A stretch of DNA of 64,000 nucleotides from CADEFX01 sp050260355. GTDB lineage: Bacteria; Pseudomonadota; Alphaproteobacteria; Rhizobiales; Hyphomicrobiaceae. The position numbers and the translations under genes are program-made. Positions 41,045 to 49,564 of the stretch are shown piece by piece. The stretch covers positions 1 through 64,000 of the forward strand of contig JBLNBZ010000048.1 in assembly GCA_050260355.1 (NCBI GenBank), written 5' to 3'. The notes beneath the pieces were generated by a model. It ran no database searches. It saw only the letters and a list, made by a program, of their open reading frames with translations, and was not told where the DNA came from. Each line of letters opens with the position of its first letter. Positions within the stretch are counted from its first letter, which is position 1.

Positions 41045-41902
41045 ATGCGATATGAGGCGCCTGATACCATCGAGGCTGCCGCCAAGCTTCTGGCGGCGGA
41101 AGACAACGCCAAAGTGCTGGCTGGAGGCACCGATCTGCTCGTTCAGATGCGGTCCGAGATTGTAGCGCCCAGCCTGCTGGTCGACATCAAGCGGATTTCT
41201 GAGCTGCGGCGGGTCACGGAGGAAGCCGGTGGCTTTCGCATCGGTGCAGCAGTGACCGGCGCAGAGCTCAAGGAGCATCCCAAGCTGTCCAAAGTCTGGC
41301 CCGGCGTCATCGAGGCCGCCAACCTGATCGGCTCTACTCAGGTTCAAGGCCGCGCGACCATGGGCGGCAACCTCTGCAATGGATCGCCGGCTGCCGACAG
41401 CGTGCCGGCCCTGATCGCGGCGGGCGCGGTTGCGACGGTCGTCGGCCCTAACGGCCGGCGCGAGCTGAAGGTCGAGGATGTCGTGCTCGGCCCTCGCAAG
41501 CTGGCTCTGACCAAGGGCGAGATCATCGCCTCCTTCTTGCTGCCCAAGCGGCCGCCGAAGTCCGCTGACGCCTATCTGCGGTTCATTCCGCGCACCGAGA
41601 TGGACATCGCGGTGGTGGGGTGCGGCGTCAACCTGACGCTGGACGGCAGCGGGACCTGCACGGCCGCCCGCGTTGCACTTGGTGCGGTCGCCGCGCGCCC
41701 GCTGCTTGTCGATGACGCCGCCAAGGCGCTGATCGGCACGAAGCTGGATCAGGGCGCGCTCGCCAAGCTGGAAGCGGCGGCACGCGCGGCGTGCAAGCCG
41801 ATCGACGACAAGCGCGGGACCATTGAGTTTCGGGTTGACGTGGCGGGCGTTCTTGCCCGCCGGACGGCGCAAATCGCGCTCGAACGTGCAAGGAAATCGT
41901 AA
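41045..41902 (+). CDS. Molybdenum hydroxylase FAD-binding subunit (CoxM family), cluster 2
   Basis: A 285-residue FAD subunit. AGGTDLLVQMRSE near residue 30 and GRATMGGNLCNGSPAADSVP near residue 100 bind FAD. The C-terminal CO_deh_flav_C domain begins near residue 175 (YLRFIPRTEMDIAVVGCGV). The ATG at 41045 fits the family N-terminus; an upstream in-frame start adds an unrelated 33 residues. The next gene starts directly after the stop codon. It is only distantly similar to the cluster 1 subunit, so the two operons are not a recent duplication. Confidence 0.92.
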   Translation: MRYEAPDTIEAAAKLLAAEDNAKVLAGGTDLLVQMRSEIVAPSLLVDIKRISELRRVTEEAGGFRIGAAVTGAELKEHPKLSKVWPGVIEAANLIGSTQVQGRATMGGNLCNGSPAADSVPALIAAGAVATVVGPNGRRELKVEDVVLGPRKLALTKGEIIASFLLPKRPPKSADAYLRFIPRTEMDIAVVGCGVNLTLDGSGTCTAARVALGAVAARPLLVDDAAKALIGTKLDQGALAKLEAAARAACKPIDDKRGTIEFRVDVAGVLARRTAQIALERARKS

Positions 41903-42379
41903 ATGGCGAAACATCACGTCTCTGCGACCGTGAATGGCGATGCGGTCGAATTCCTGTGTGAAACCGAGCAGACACTGCTCGATTGCCTGCGCGACGAGCT
42001 CGATCTGACGGGAGCCAAGGAAGGGTGCTCGTCAGGCGACTGTGGAGCTTGCAGCGTGCTCCTCGACAACCGCCTGGTGTGCTCGTGCCTGGTGCTGGGC
42101 GTGGAGGCCAACGGCAAATCCATCGAGACCATCGAGGGAATGGCCGACGGCGAGAAGCTGCACCCGCTGCAGCAGAAGTTCCTCGAGCATGCGGCCTTGC
42201 AGTGCGGCATTTGCACCCCGGGCTTCCTGGTGGCCTCCAAAGCCCTGCTCGCCAAGAACCCCAATCCGAGCGAGACTGAGGTGCGCTACTGGCTCGCCGG
42301 CAACCTGTGCCGATGCACGGGCTACGACAAGATCGTCAGGGCGGTGATGGATGCAGCCGCTGAGATGAGAGGAGCCTGA
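41903..42379 (+). CDS. Molybdenum hydroxylase 2Fe-2S subunit (CoxS family), cluster 2
   Basis: A 158-residue iron-sulfur subunit. The N-terminal cluster ligands are C42, C47 and C50 with C60 or C62 as the fourth. The C-terminal cluster uses QCGICTPG and NLCRCTGYDKI. The ATG follows the preceding TAA with no gap, and the large-subunit ATG is 2 bp after the stop. It carries electrons from the Mo centre to FAD. Confidence 0.95.
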   Translation: MAKHHVSATVNGDAVEFLCETEQTLLDCLRDELDLTGAKEGCSSGDCGACSVLLDNRLVCSCLVLGVEANGKSIETIEGMADGEKLHPLQQKFLEHAALQCGICTPGFLVASKALLAKNPNPSETEVRYWLAGNLCRCTGYDKIVRAVMDAAAEMRGA

Positions 42380-42381
42380 TC

Positions 42382-44688
42382 ATGCAGGAGCGCGTAAAGA
42401 AGGATCCCGAGCGAGAATTCAGGGTCGTTGGTACACGACCCATCCGCCCCGATGGTGTCGACAAGGTCACCGGCCGCGCCAAGTTCGGCGCCGACCTCAA
42501 GATGGCCGGACAGCTGGTCGGCAAGGTGCTGCGCTCGCCGCACGCCCATGCGCGCATCAAGAGCATTGACGTCTCCAAGGCCGCGGCACTGCCGGGCGTC
42601 AAGGCGATCGTTACGCGTGACGACTTCAAGGATCAGCCTTCGGAGTTCGTTCCGGCGGGCGAAATGCTGATCAACTACCGCGACGTCGTTCGCAACGTGA
42701 TGGCACGCGAGAAGGCCCTGTTCGAGGGGCACCCCGTGGCCGCCATCGCTGCGACAAGCGAGAGGATCGCGCGCGAAGCCTTGAAGCTGATCAAGGTCGA
42801 CTACGAGGTCCTGCCGCATGTCATGGACGTCGTGGAGGCCATGAAGCCCGACGCGCCGGTGCTGCATGAGGATCTGATCACGGCCGGCGTCACCCCCGCG
42901 CCGACGAAGCCGTCGAATGTGGCCAAGCGCGTGGAGTTCGTGCTGGGAGACGTGGACAAGGGCTTCAAGGAAGCCGATGTCATCATCGAGCGCGAGTTCA
43001 ATACCAAGCCCGTGCACCAGGGCTACATCGAGCCGCATGCCTGCGTGGCGAGCGTCTCGGAGGATGGCCAGGCCGATATCTGGGTCACGACGCAGGGCCA
43101 ATGGATCGTGCGGGCGCACTGCGCCAAACTGCTCGGCTGGGACATCTCCAAGATCCGTGTGACCGCGTCAGAGATCGGCGGCGGCTTCGGCGGAAAGACG
43201 GTCGTGTACCTGGAGCCGGTGGCACTGGCGCTCTCCAGGAAGGCGCGCAAGCCCGTGAAGATGGTGATGAGCCGCGAGGAGGTGTTCCGCGCCTCCGGGC
43301 CCACATCCGGCGCCAACGTATGGGTGAAGATGGGCGCCAAGAAGGATGGCCGCATCGTCGCGGCAGAGGCCGTGCTCAAGTATCAGGCGGGCGCTTTCCA
43401 GGGCTCGCCGGTACAGCCCGGCTGCATGTGCGCCTTCGCGCCGTATGACCTGGCGAACGTGAAGGTCGTCGGCTACGACGTGGTCACCAATCGTCCGAAG
43501 GTTGCGGCATATCGCGCCCCAGGCGGACCGATCTCGGAATACGCTGTCGAGAGCGTTGTCGACGAGCTGTCCGAGAAGCTCGGCATCGATCCCATCGAGC
43601 TGCGCCTCAAGAACGCGGCCAAGGAAGGCACCAAGGCCGCCTATGGCCCGAAATTCGGCCCGATCGGCCTCGTCGAAGGGCTGGAAGCCGCCAAGAATAG
43701 CCCGCACTGGAAGGCGCCTCTCGGCAAGAACCAGGGGCGCGGCATCGCGGCCGGCTTCTGGTTCAATATCGGCGGCGAGACCACCGTGTCGCTCCAGCTC
43801 AACGAGGACGGAACGCTGACGCTGATGGCCGGCACCCCGGACATCGGAGGCCTGCGTGCTTCGCTCTCAATGATGGCGGCTGAGGAGCTTGGCGTCGACG
43901 TCTCCAAGATCAGACCGATCATCGCTGACACCAGCTCCCTTGGATACAACTTCCTGACCGGCGGCAGCCGCTCCACCTTCTCAGGCGGCATGGCGACGGT
44001 GGAAGCAGCGCGAGCCATGATCAAGGAGGCGTGCGCGCGTGCGGCCAAGCTGTGGGAGATCCCGGTCGACGCCGTGACGTGGGAGGACGGGCAGGTGAAG
44101 CCCGCGGGCGACAACGCCGGCAAGCACAAGCCCATGGACCTCAGCGACATCGCCAAGATCGCCGGCAAGACCGGCGGTCCGATCGTCGGCTATGCCGCGA
44201 TCACGGCGCACGGTGCGGCACCGAGCTTCGGCGTGCACATCGCCGACGCCGAGGTCGACCCCGAGACCGGCAAGACCACGATCACGCGCTACACCGTTAT
44301 CCAGGATGCCGGCAAAGCCATCCATCCGTCCTACGTCGAAGGCCAGTACCAGGGTGGCGCGGCCCAGGGCATCGGTTGGGCGCTGAACGAGGAGTACATC
44401 TACGGAGACGACGGCAAGCTGCAGAACCCGGGCTTCCTCGATTACCGCATCCCGGTGGCCTCCGACTTGCCGATGATCGACACGATCATCGTCGAGGTTC
44501 CGAACCCGCGGCATCCGTACGGCGTGCGCGGCATCGGCGAGACTCCGATCGTGCCGCCGATGGCGGCCATCGCGGCGGCGGTGAAACGCGCCTCCGGCGT
44601 GCGCTTCTTCGAGCTGCCCATGTCGCCACCCAAGGTGCTGAAAGGCATCAAGGAGGCCAAGGCCAACGGCGGCGCCAGGAGCGCCTGA
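42382..44688 (+). CDS. Molybdenum hydroxylase large Mo-binding subunit (CoxL-like), cluster 2; not a CO dehydrogenase
   Basis: A 768-residue xanthine oxidase-family large subunit. The Mo-pterin motif GGGFGGK is at about residue 268, and the active-site loop reads AYRAPGG near residue 376, which excludes form I and form II CO dehydrogenases. The catalytic Glu is in GVRGIGETPIVPP near residue 715. It resembles aerobic 4-hydroxybenzoyl-CoA reductase- or aldehyde-oxidase-type large subunits in layout, but the substrate is not known. A hairpin and a MoaD-like gene follow. Promoter signals are expected in the divergent region near 40.9 kb. Confidence 0.91.
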   Translation: MQERVKKDPEREFRVVGTRPIRPDGVDKVTGRAKFGADLKMAGQLVGKVLRSPHAHARIKSIDVSKAAALPGVKAIVTRDDFKDQPSEFVPAGEMLINYRDVVRNVMAREKALFEGHPVAAIAATSERIAREALKLIKVDYEVLPHVMDVVEAMKPDAPVLHEDLITAGVTPAPTKPSNVAKRVEFVLGDVDKGFKEADVIIEREFNTKPVHQGYIEPHACVASVSEDGQADIWVTTQGQWIVRAHCAKLLGWDISKIRVTASEIGGGFGGKTVVYLEPVALALSRKARKPVKMVMSREEVFRASGPTSGANVWVKMGAKKDGRIVAAEAVLKYQAGAFQGSPVQPGCMCAFAPYDLANVKVVGYDVVTNRPKVAAYRAPGGPISEYAVESVVDELSEKLGIDPIELRLKNAAKEGTKAAYGPKFGPIGLVEGLEAAKNSPHWKAPLGKNQGRGIAAGFWFNIGGETTVSLQLNEDGTLTLMAGTPDIGGLRASLSMMAAEELGVDVSKIRPIIADTSSLGYNFLTGGSRSTFSGGMATVEAARAMIKEACARAAKLWEIPVDAVTWEDGQVKPAGDNAGKHKPMDLSDIAKIAGKTGGPIVGYAAITAHGAAPSFGVHIADAEVDPETGKTTITRYTVIQDAGKAIHPSYVEGQYQGGAAQGIGWALNEEYIYGDDGKLQNPGFLDYRIPVASDLPMIDTIIVEVPNPRHPYGVRGIGETPIVPPMAAIAAAVKRASGVRFFELPMSPPKVLKGIKEAKANGGARSA

Positions 44689-44700
44689 GGCAAAGCCATT

Positions 44701-44731
44701 GCGGCCCGCGTGGCGCTGTCATGCGGGCCGC
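44701..44731. repeat. Inverted repeat after the CoxL-like gene
   Basis: A perfect 9-bp stem (gcggcccgc at 44701-44709, gcgggccgc at 44723-44731) with a 13-base loop lies between the large-subunit gene and the MoaD-like gene. No T run follows, so it is not a standard terminator; it may stabilise the upstream mRNA end or reduce expression of the downstream gene. Confidence 0.55.
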
Positions 44732-44760
44732 CGGCATTCTGAGATCAACTGGAGCGTGAC

Positions 44761-45006
44761 GTGGCGCACGTCGTTCTGATCGGCAATCTGCGCCAGTACA
44801 CCGGCGGCATCACGGAGCTCGACGTGAAGGCTGGCTCCGTGCATCAGCTTTTTGCGCGCCTCGCCGAGCAGTTTCCCGAGTTGGAGCCGCACCTCGAGGA
44901 GGGGCTGGCCGTGGCCATCGATGGCCAGATCTATCAGGATGCGCTCCTCGAGCCGATCGGCGAGGAGAGCGAGGTGCATATCCTGCCGCAGATTGCGGGA
45001 GGCTGA
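44761..45006 (+). CDS. MoaD/ThiS-family sulfur carrier-like protein
   Basis: An 81-residue beta-grasp protein ending in IAGG, the C-terminal Gly-Gly required for thiocarboxylate formation in MoaD and ThiS. VLIGNLRQYTGG at the N-terminus and EVHILPQIAGG at the end fit the MoaD-type fold. The GTG start has GGAG six bases upstream. It follows the molybdenum hydroxylase operon after 72 bp and may supply sulfur for cofactor synthesis or another sulfur transfer. Whether it works with MoaE or a dedicated partner cannot be seen. It converges with comM, with 3 bp between stops. Confidence 0.82.
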   Translation: MAHVVLIGNLRQYTGGITELDVKAGSVHQLFARLAEQFPELEPHLEEGLAVAIDGQIYQDALLEPIGEESEVHILPQIAGG

Positions 45007-45009
45007 GCC

Positions 45010-46545
45010 TCACGCCGCCCTCTGCGGGCGCATGGCCTCGCCGCGATAGCTCAGCGCCTCGGCCACGTGCACGCGCGCGACCCTTTCCGCGTTGTCCAGG
45101 TCTGCGATCGTGCGCGCGACCTTGAGCGTGCGGTGGAAACCCCGCGCCGAGAGGCCGAGGGCCGCCGACGCCTGGCGCAGAAGCTCGAGCCCCGCCTCGT
45201 CGGGCATAGCGATCTGCTCGAGCAGCTGGCCGGAACAGTCTGCGTTGGTGCGCACACGGTGCGCAACCGATCCCAGCGCCGCAAACCGGTCGCGCTGCAG
45301 CCGACGAGCGGCAGTGACGCGGGCGCGCACCTCGGCGCTGCCCTCGGACGGAGCCGGAAGCACGAGATCGGCAGCCGAGACCGGCCCGACCTCGATCTGC
45401 AGGTCGATGCGATCCAGGAATGGCCCTGAGAGCCGCGCCTGGTATTCGTCCGCACAACGCGGGCCGCGCTTGCAGCTCTGGCCGGGATTGCCGCCGCCGC
45501 ATTTGCACGGGTTCATGGCTGCGACGAGCTGGAAGCGCGAGGGATATGCGATGCGATGGTTGGCACGCGCGATGACCGTCTCCCCGGATTCGAGCGGCTG
45601 CCGCAGGGCGTCGAGCACATTGGGCTGGAATTCGGGAAGCTCGTCCAGGAAGAGGACGCCCAGGTGAGCCAGCGAGACCTCGCCGGGCCTGGGCCGCGAG
45701 CCGCCACCCACGAGCGCCGCCATGCTGGCGGAGTGATGCGGCGCGCGAAAGGGCCGATTGGCGGCGATGCGCCCGTCGGCGAGCTCGCCGGCCAGGCTCA
45801 TGACCATGCTGACCTCGAGCATCTCCTGCGGCTCGAGCGGCGGTAAAATCGAGGGCAGGCGCGCGGCGAGCATCGACTTGCCGGAGCCCGGCGGGCCGAC
45901 CATCAGCAGGTTGTGGCCGCCGGCCGCCGCGATCTCGAGCGCTCGCTTCGCGGTTTCCTGGCCCTTCACGTCCTTCAGGTCGGGCAGCGGCAACGCTGAC
46001 CGGCTCAAGTTGGGCTGAGGCCGCGCCAGAGTCTGACGGCCGGTGAAATGATTGACGAGCGACAGCAGATGCGGCGCCGCCAGCACCACCATGTCCTCTG
46101 CCGCCCAGGCGGCCTCGCCGCCGCAGCTTTCGGGGCAGATCAGCCCCTTGCCGAGCGCGTTGGCACCCACCGCGGCCGGCAGCGCCCCGGGCACGGCGCG
46201 AATGGACCCGTCGAGCGCGAGCTCACCGATCGCGGCATAGCCTTCGATAGCGTCGGGCGCCACCGCGCCGGTCGCAACCATCAGCGCAAGCGCAATCGGC
46301 AGGTCGAAATGGCTGCCCTCTTTCGGTAGATCCGCGGGCGCCAGATTGACGGTGATATGCCGGTAGGGCAGCCCGAGGCCCACGGCGTGCAGCGCGTTGC
46401 GGACACGCTCGCGGCTCTCCGCGACTGCCTTGTCCGGCAGGCCCACGATGGCAAACATGTGCCTGCCCGAGCTGATGCGCACTTGCACTTCGACCGGTCG
46501 CACCTCGATGCCGACGAACGCGAGGGTGGATATCTGGCCGTACAT
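45010..46545 (-). CDS. comM: YifB/ComM family Mg chelatase-like AAA ATPase
   Basis: A 511-residue helicase-like ATPase. The N-terminal ChlI domain shows VEVQVRISSGRHMFAIVGLP, then the SRERVRNALHAVGLGLP segment. The Walker A is GPPGSGKSMLA near residue 223 and the Walker B is VLFLDELPEF near residue 300. A cysteine-rich loop (NPCKCGGGNPGQSC, then KRGPRC) is typical. The C-terminal Mg_chelatase_C domain ends the protein. ComM acts as a hexameric branch-migration helicase during natural transformation in species that have it. No competence genes are in the window. Confidence 0.93.
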   Translation of the reverse strand: MYGQISTLAFVGIEVRPVEVQVRISSGRHMFAIVGLPDKAVAESRERVRNALHAVGLGLPYRHITVNLAPADLPKEGSHFDLPIALALMVATGAVAPDAIEGYAAIGELALDGSIRAVPGALPAAVGANALGKGLICPESCGGEAAWAAEDMVVLAAPHLLSLVNHFTGRQTLARPQPNLSRSALPLPDLKDVKGQETAKRALEIAAAGGHNLLMVGPPGSGKSMLAARLPSILPPLEPQEMLEVSMVMSLAGELADGRIAANRPFRAPHHSASMAALVGGGSRPRPGEVSLAHLGVLFLDELPEFQPNVLDALRQPLESGETVIARANHRIAYPSRFQLVAAMNPCKCGGGNPGQSCKRGPRCADEYQARLSGPFLDRIDLQIEVGPVSAADLVLPAPSEGSAEVRARVTAARRLQRDRFAALGSVAHRVRTNADCSGQLLEQIAMPDEAGLELLRQASAALGLSARGFHRTLKVARTIADLDNAERVARVHVAEALSYRGEAMRPQRAA

Positions 46546-46635
46546 GGGCCCCCCTGTCCCAACAGCGGGGAGACTACCGACAGTACGCAGTGAGCGTCAA
46601 AACAATATAAGAACATGAACGTGGAAATGCGCAAC

Positions 46636-46920
46636 CTAATGGATCTCGTAGCAATAGGTGATCAAGCGTGGCGTGCGTAGCACGTCGATCAGCACTGAGC
46701 ACTGGACCAGATACTTGTGATCCTTGTGCTTGAAGAGAATGAGCGAACGGTTTTCCCAGGCCGAGACGTAGCCGGCGATTTCCCAGTCGTCTTTCAGGAG
46801 TTTCTCAATCGAGGTTTGCGAAGGCGGAGGTTGCGCGCCAGCCATAGACGGGAGGGCAAGCAAACCGAATGCACTGAGCGCGGCGACGCGCCGCCATCGC
46901 GGAGAAACTCGCACGTACAT
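46636..46920 (-). CDS. Small exported protein of unknown function
   Basis: A 94-residue protein with a signal peptide at residues 1-29 (a basic VSPRWRRVAALSAFGLLALP stretch and a SMAGAQ cleavage region). The short mature part contains KLLKDDWEIAGYVSAWENRS, then FKHKDHKYLVQCSVLID and a second Cys in LITYCYEIH. Two cysteines could form a disulfide. GGAGG lies five bases before the ATG at 46920. A similar short DWE(I/V)AGY-x-lipid-like pattern occurs in other small alphaproteobacterial periplasmic proteins, but I cannot name a family. Confidence 0.75.
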   Translation of the reverse strand: MYVRVSPRWRRVAALSAFGLLALPSMAGAQPPPSQTSIEKLLKDDWEIAGYVSAWENRSLILFKHKDHKYLVQCSVLIDVLRTPRLITYCYEIH

Positions 46921-47019
46921 CGCCACCTCCGGTCGCGGGATTGGCGTGCCGCCCATCAGATCCGGACTGGCGAAATGTATAGCATGGGCGGCGCACTAGC
47001 CGGCGCCGCCAACTTCGTC

Positions 47020-48099
47020 TCAGTACCCCTCTTGCAGCAGCGGGAAGGCGCTGTGCATGCCGGTGCGCGGCAACGGCGATGCAGCCGCGACGTAGGTGCG
47101 GTCGAGCTCGGCATAGGTCGTGACGCCGAGCAGGCCCAGACAGCGCCGTACCTCGTCCTCGAGAAGCTCCAGCATGCGCACGACCGCAGCCTCGCCACCG
47201 GCAGCGAGGGCAAGTCCTTGCAGCTTGCCGAGGCCAACCGCGTTGGCGCCGAGCGCCATGGCCTTGACGATGTCCGTGCCGCGGAAGAAGCCGCCGTCGA
47301 CGATGATCTCGGCGCGACCGCGCACGGCATCGACCACCTCGGGCAGGACCTCGATCGATCCCTTGCCGTGGTCGAGCTGGCGGCCGCCGTGATTGGAGAT
47401 GTAGACGGCATCGACGCCGTGCTCGACGGCAATCCTTGCATCCTCGGCGGTAGCGATGCCCTTCAGGATAAGAGGGACCTTGAACTTGTTTCGGATGCGG
47501 GTGATGTCGGCCCAGGAGAAGCGCGCCTGGTGCGGATCGGCCGCGGTCGATTGCTCGCGGCGCGCCGTGGGCTTGTAGCGCTTGGCGATGTCGCGCTCGC
47601 GCCGTCCGTAATAGTCGAGGTCGACCGTCAAGCAGAGGGCCGCATACTTGTGCTCGACGGCGCGGGCGATAAAGCTGTCGACCCAGGCTGCGTCGCCGCG
47701 CACGTAGAGCTGAAACAGCTTCGGATAGCTCTTGGCGGCGGCCACCTCCTCGAGTCCCGGCTTGCACACCGAGCTCAGCATGTGAAGCGCGCCAAATTCC
47801 GCGGCGGCGCGCGTCGGTGCCAGTCCGCCAGTCGCGACGATGTCCTGCAACGAGCCGATCGGGGCGAGAATGACAGGCAGCCGCACATCGATGCCGAGCA
47901 CTGTGGCACGCGTGCTGACCTTCTCGACGTTGCGCAGCACACGCGGCCGGAAGGCGAGCGAGTCGAGTCCCATACGGTTGCGGGCGAGCGTCGTCTCGGT
48001 CTCCGCGCCGCCCATCAGATAGTCCCACGTCTCCTTCGAAACGTTGCGCTTGGCGGGCTCATAGAACTCGTGCAGGACCTCGAAGGAGTCCTTTGTCAT
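47020..48099 (-). CDS. FMN-dependent alpha-hydroxy acid dehydrogenase/oxidase (LldD/GOX family)
   Basis: A 359-residue TIM-barrel flavoprotein that oxidises an L-2-hydroxy acid. DYLMGGAETETTLARNR at the N-terminus, VRLPVILAPIGS near residue 74, VPLILKGIATAEDA near residue 212 (catalytic-region Lys), and SNHGGRQLDHG near residue 236 (active-site His and Arg) are family signatures. IIVDGGFFRGTDIVKAMALG binds the FMN phosphate. LldD, glycolate oxidase and mandelate dehydrogenase all share these motifs, so the substrate is undecided. It is 40 bp downstream of gshB on the same strand. Confidence 0.9.
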   Translation of the reverse strand: MTKDSFEVLHEFYEPAKRNVSKETWDYLMGGAETETTLARNRMGLDSLAFRPRVLRNVEKVSTRATVLGIDVRLPVILAPIGSLQDIVATGGLAPTRAAAEFGALHMLSSVCKPGLEEVAAAKSYPKLFQLYVRGDAAWVDSFIARAVEHKYAALCLTVDLDYYGRRERDIAKRYKPTARREQSTAADPHQARFSWADITRIRNKFKVPLILKGIATAEDARIAVEHGVDAVYISNHGGRQLDHGKGSIEVLPEVVDAVRGRAEIIVDGGFFRGTDIVKAMALGANAVGLGKLQGLALAAGGEAAVVRMLELLEDEVRRCLGLLGVTTYAELDRTYVAAASPLPRTGMHSAFPLLQEGY

Positions 48100-48138
48100 C
48101 TTTTTCTACCTTTTCGTTTGTTTTTGCAGTGGAAGTGA

Positions 48139-49092
48139 TCAGCCCCCGCGGGACGCGACCTTCGACTCGATTGCGTCCCAGATGAGTTTGGCGATGTCGG
48201 GCCCGCCGAAATCCTTGACCTGGCGAATGCCGGTCGGCGACGTGACGTTGATCTCCGTCAGGTAGCGTCCGATGACGTCGATCCCGGTGAACAAAAGCCC
48301 GCGGCGCTTGAGCTCCGGCCCCAGCCTGCTGCAGATCTCCAGGTCGCGAGGGGTAAGCTCGGTCGGTTGAGCCTTCCCGCCCACGTGCATATTGGACCGC
48401 GTCTCGTCGGCCGCCGGAACCCGATTGACGGCGCCCGCAACCTCTCCGTCGACCAGGATGATGCGCTTGTCCCCGGCACGGACCTCCGGCCGGTACTGCT
48501 GCACCATGAACGGCTCGCGAAACACGATCTGGAACAGCTCGACCAGCGAGTTGAGGTTGGTGTCGTCGGGCCCGACGCGAAACACGCTGACGCCGCCGTT
48601 GCCGTAGAGCGGCTTGATGATGATGTCCTTGTGCTCGGCGCGAAAGGCTTTCACATCCTCGAGGTTGCGCGTGACAAGGGTCGGCGGCATCAGGTCCTGG
48701 AAGTCGAGCACGAACACCTTTTCGGGCGCGTTGCGTACATGGCCCGGATCATTGACCACCAGGGTTTTTGGATGGATGCGCTCCAGCAGGTGGGTGGAGG
48801 TGATGTAGGCCATATCGAACGGCGGGTCCTGGCGCAGCAGAACGACGTCCCAGTCGGCCAGGTTCTCAGTGCGCGCATTGGCGACGTGATAGTGGCTGCC
48901 CACCTTGTCTTCGACCTTGAGCGAGCTGCCGCGGGCGATCAGATTCGGGCCGAGGAGAGCCAGATGTTGCGGCAGGTAGTAGAAGATCTCGTGCCCGCGC
49001 CGCTGCGCCTCGAGCAGAAGTGCGAACGTCGAATCGCCGCGAATATCGATGCGGTCGATCGGATCCATTTGGCAGGCGACTCTCAGCGGCAT
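48139..49092 (-). CDS. gshB: Glutathione synthetase
   Basis: A 317-residue ATP-grasp enzyme that joins gamma-glutamylcysteine and glycine. MDPIDRIDIRGDSTFALLLE near the N-terminus is the prokaryotic GshB signature. FVLDFQDLMPPTLVTRN, then the ATP-binding KPLYGNGGVSVFRV near residue 139, and LTEINVTSPTGIRQ near residue 280 are conserved. It is part of the conserved minus-strand run rsmI-yraN-gshB, as in other Hyphomicrobiales. Confidence 0.96.
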   Translation of the reverse strand: MPLRVACQMDPIDRIDIRGDSTFALLLEAQRRGHEIFYYLPQHLALLGPNLIARGSSLKVEDKVGSHYHVANARTENLADWDVVLLRQDPPFDMAYITSTHLLERIHPKTLVVNDPGHVRNAPEKVFVLDFQDLMPPTLVTRNLEDVKAFRAEHKDIIIKPLYGNGGVSVFRVGPDDTNLNSLVELFQIVFREPFMVQQYRPEVRAGDKRIILVDGEVAGAVNRVPAADETRSNMHVGGKAQPTELTPRDLEICSRLGPELKRRGLLFTGIDVIGRYLTEINVTSPTGIRQVKDFGGPDIAKLIWDAIESKVASRGG

Positions 49093-49171
49093 CCGTGGGT
49101 GGCCTCCGGCAGCAGATTCTGGCGCTATGCAAACGGCGCTGAAACGGTTTCGTCAATGTGTTTCAGCCGGG

Positions 49172-49564
49172 TCAGGGGGTATCAAGGGCATTGGGGAGGT
49201 GGCGCGGCAGTCGGCCCGGCACCACCAGAATGGCGTCCAGGCCAATTTCGTGATCACGAAAGCGCGGGCGCCGGGCGATCCAGAAGTCGGCGGCCATGGC
49301 CACGCGTCTCGCCTGGTACGGCGTCAGGGCAGCCTCGGCATCGGAAAGCGTTCCTCGGCGCTTGACCTCGACAAAGGCAATGCGCCTCCCGCGGGCTGCG
49401 ATCAGGTCGATCTCGCCATGTGGTGTGCGATGCCTGCGCGCAAGGATGCGGTAGCCCTTCGACATCAGGAGCAAGGCCGCCACCAGCTCGGCAAATTGGC
49501 CTCGCCTGAGACGCGCCAGCCTCTCGGATCGGAGAGCAGGTGTGGCCCGTCGAAAGTGCCTCAT
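49172..49564 (-). CDS. yraN: YraN (UPF0102) family protein
   Basis: A 130-residue endonuclease-fold protein. RRGQFAELVAALLLMSKGYR, then HGEIDLIAARGRRIAFVEVK with the E-x-K-like nuclease residues, and RRVAMAADFWIAR match the UPF0102 family, which shares the Holliday-junction-resolvase-like nuclease fold. The ATG at 49564 overlaps the rsmI stop by ATGA; the frame is open much further upstream but only as an overlap with rsmI. Its physiological role is not established. Confidence 0.9.
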   Translation of the reverse strand: MRHFRRATPALRSERLARLRRGQFAELVAALLLMSKGYRILARRHRTPHGEIDLIAARGRRIAFVEVKRRGTLSDAEAALTPYQARRVAMAADFWIARRPRFRDHEIGLDAILVVPGRLPRHLPNALDTP

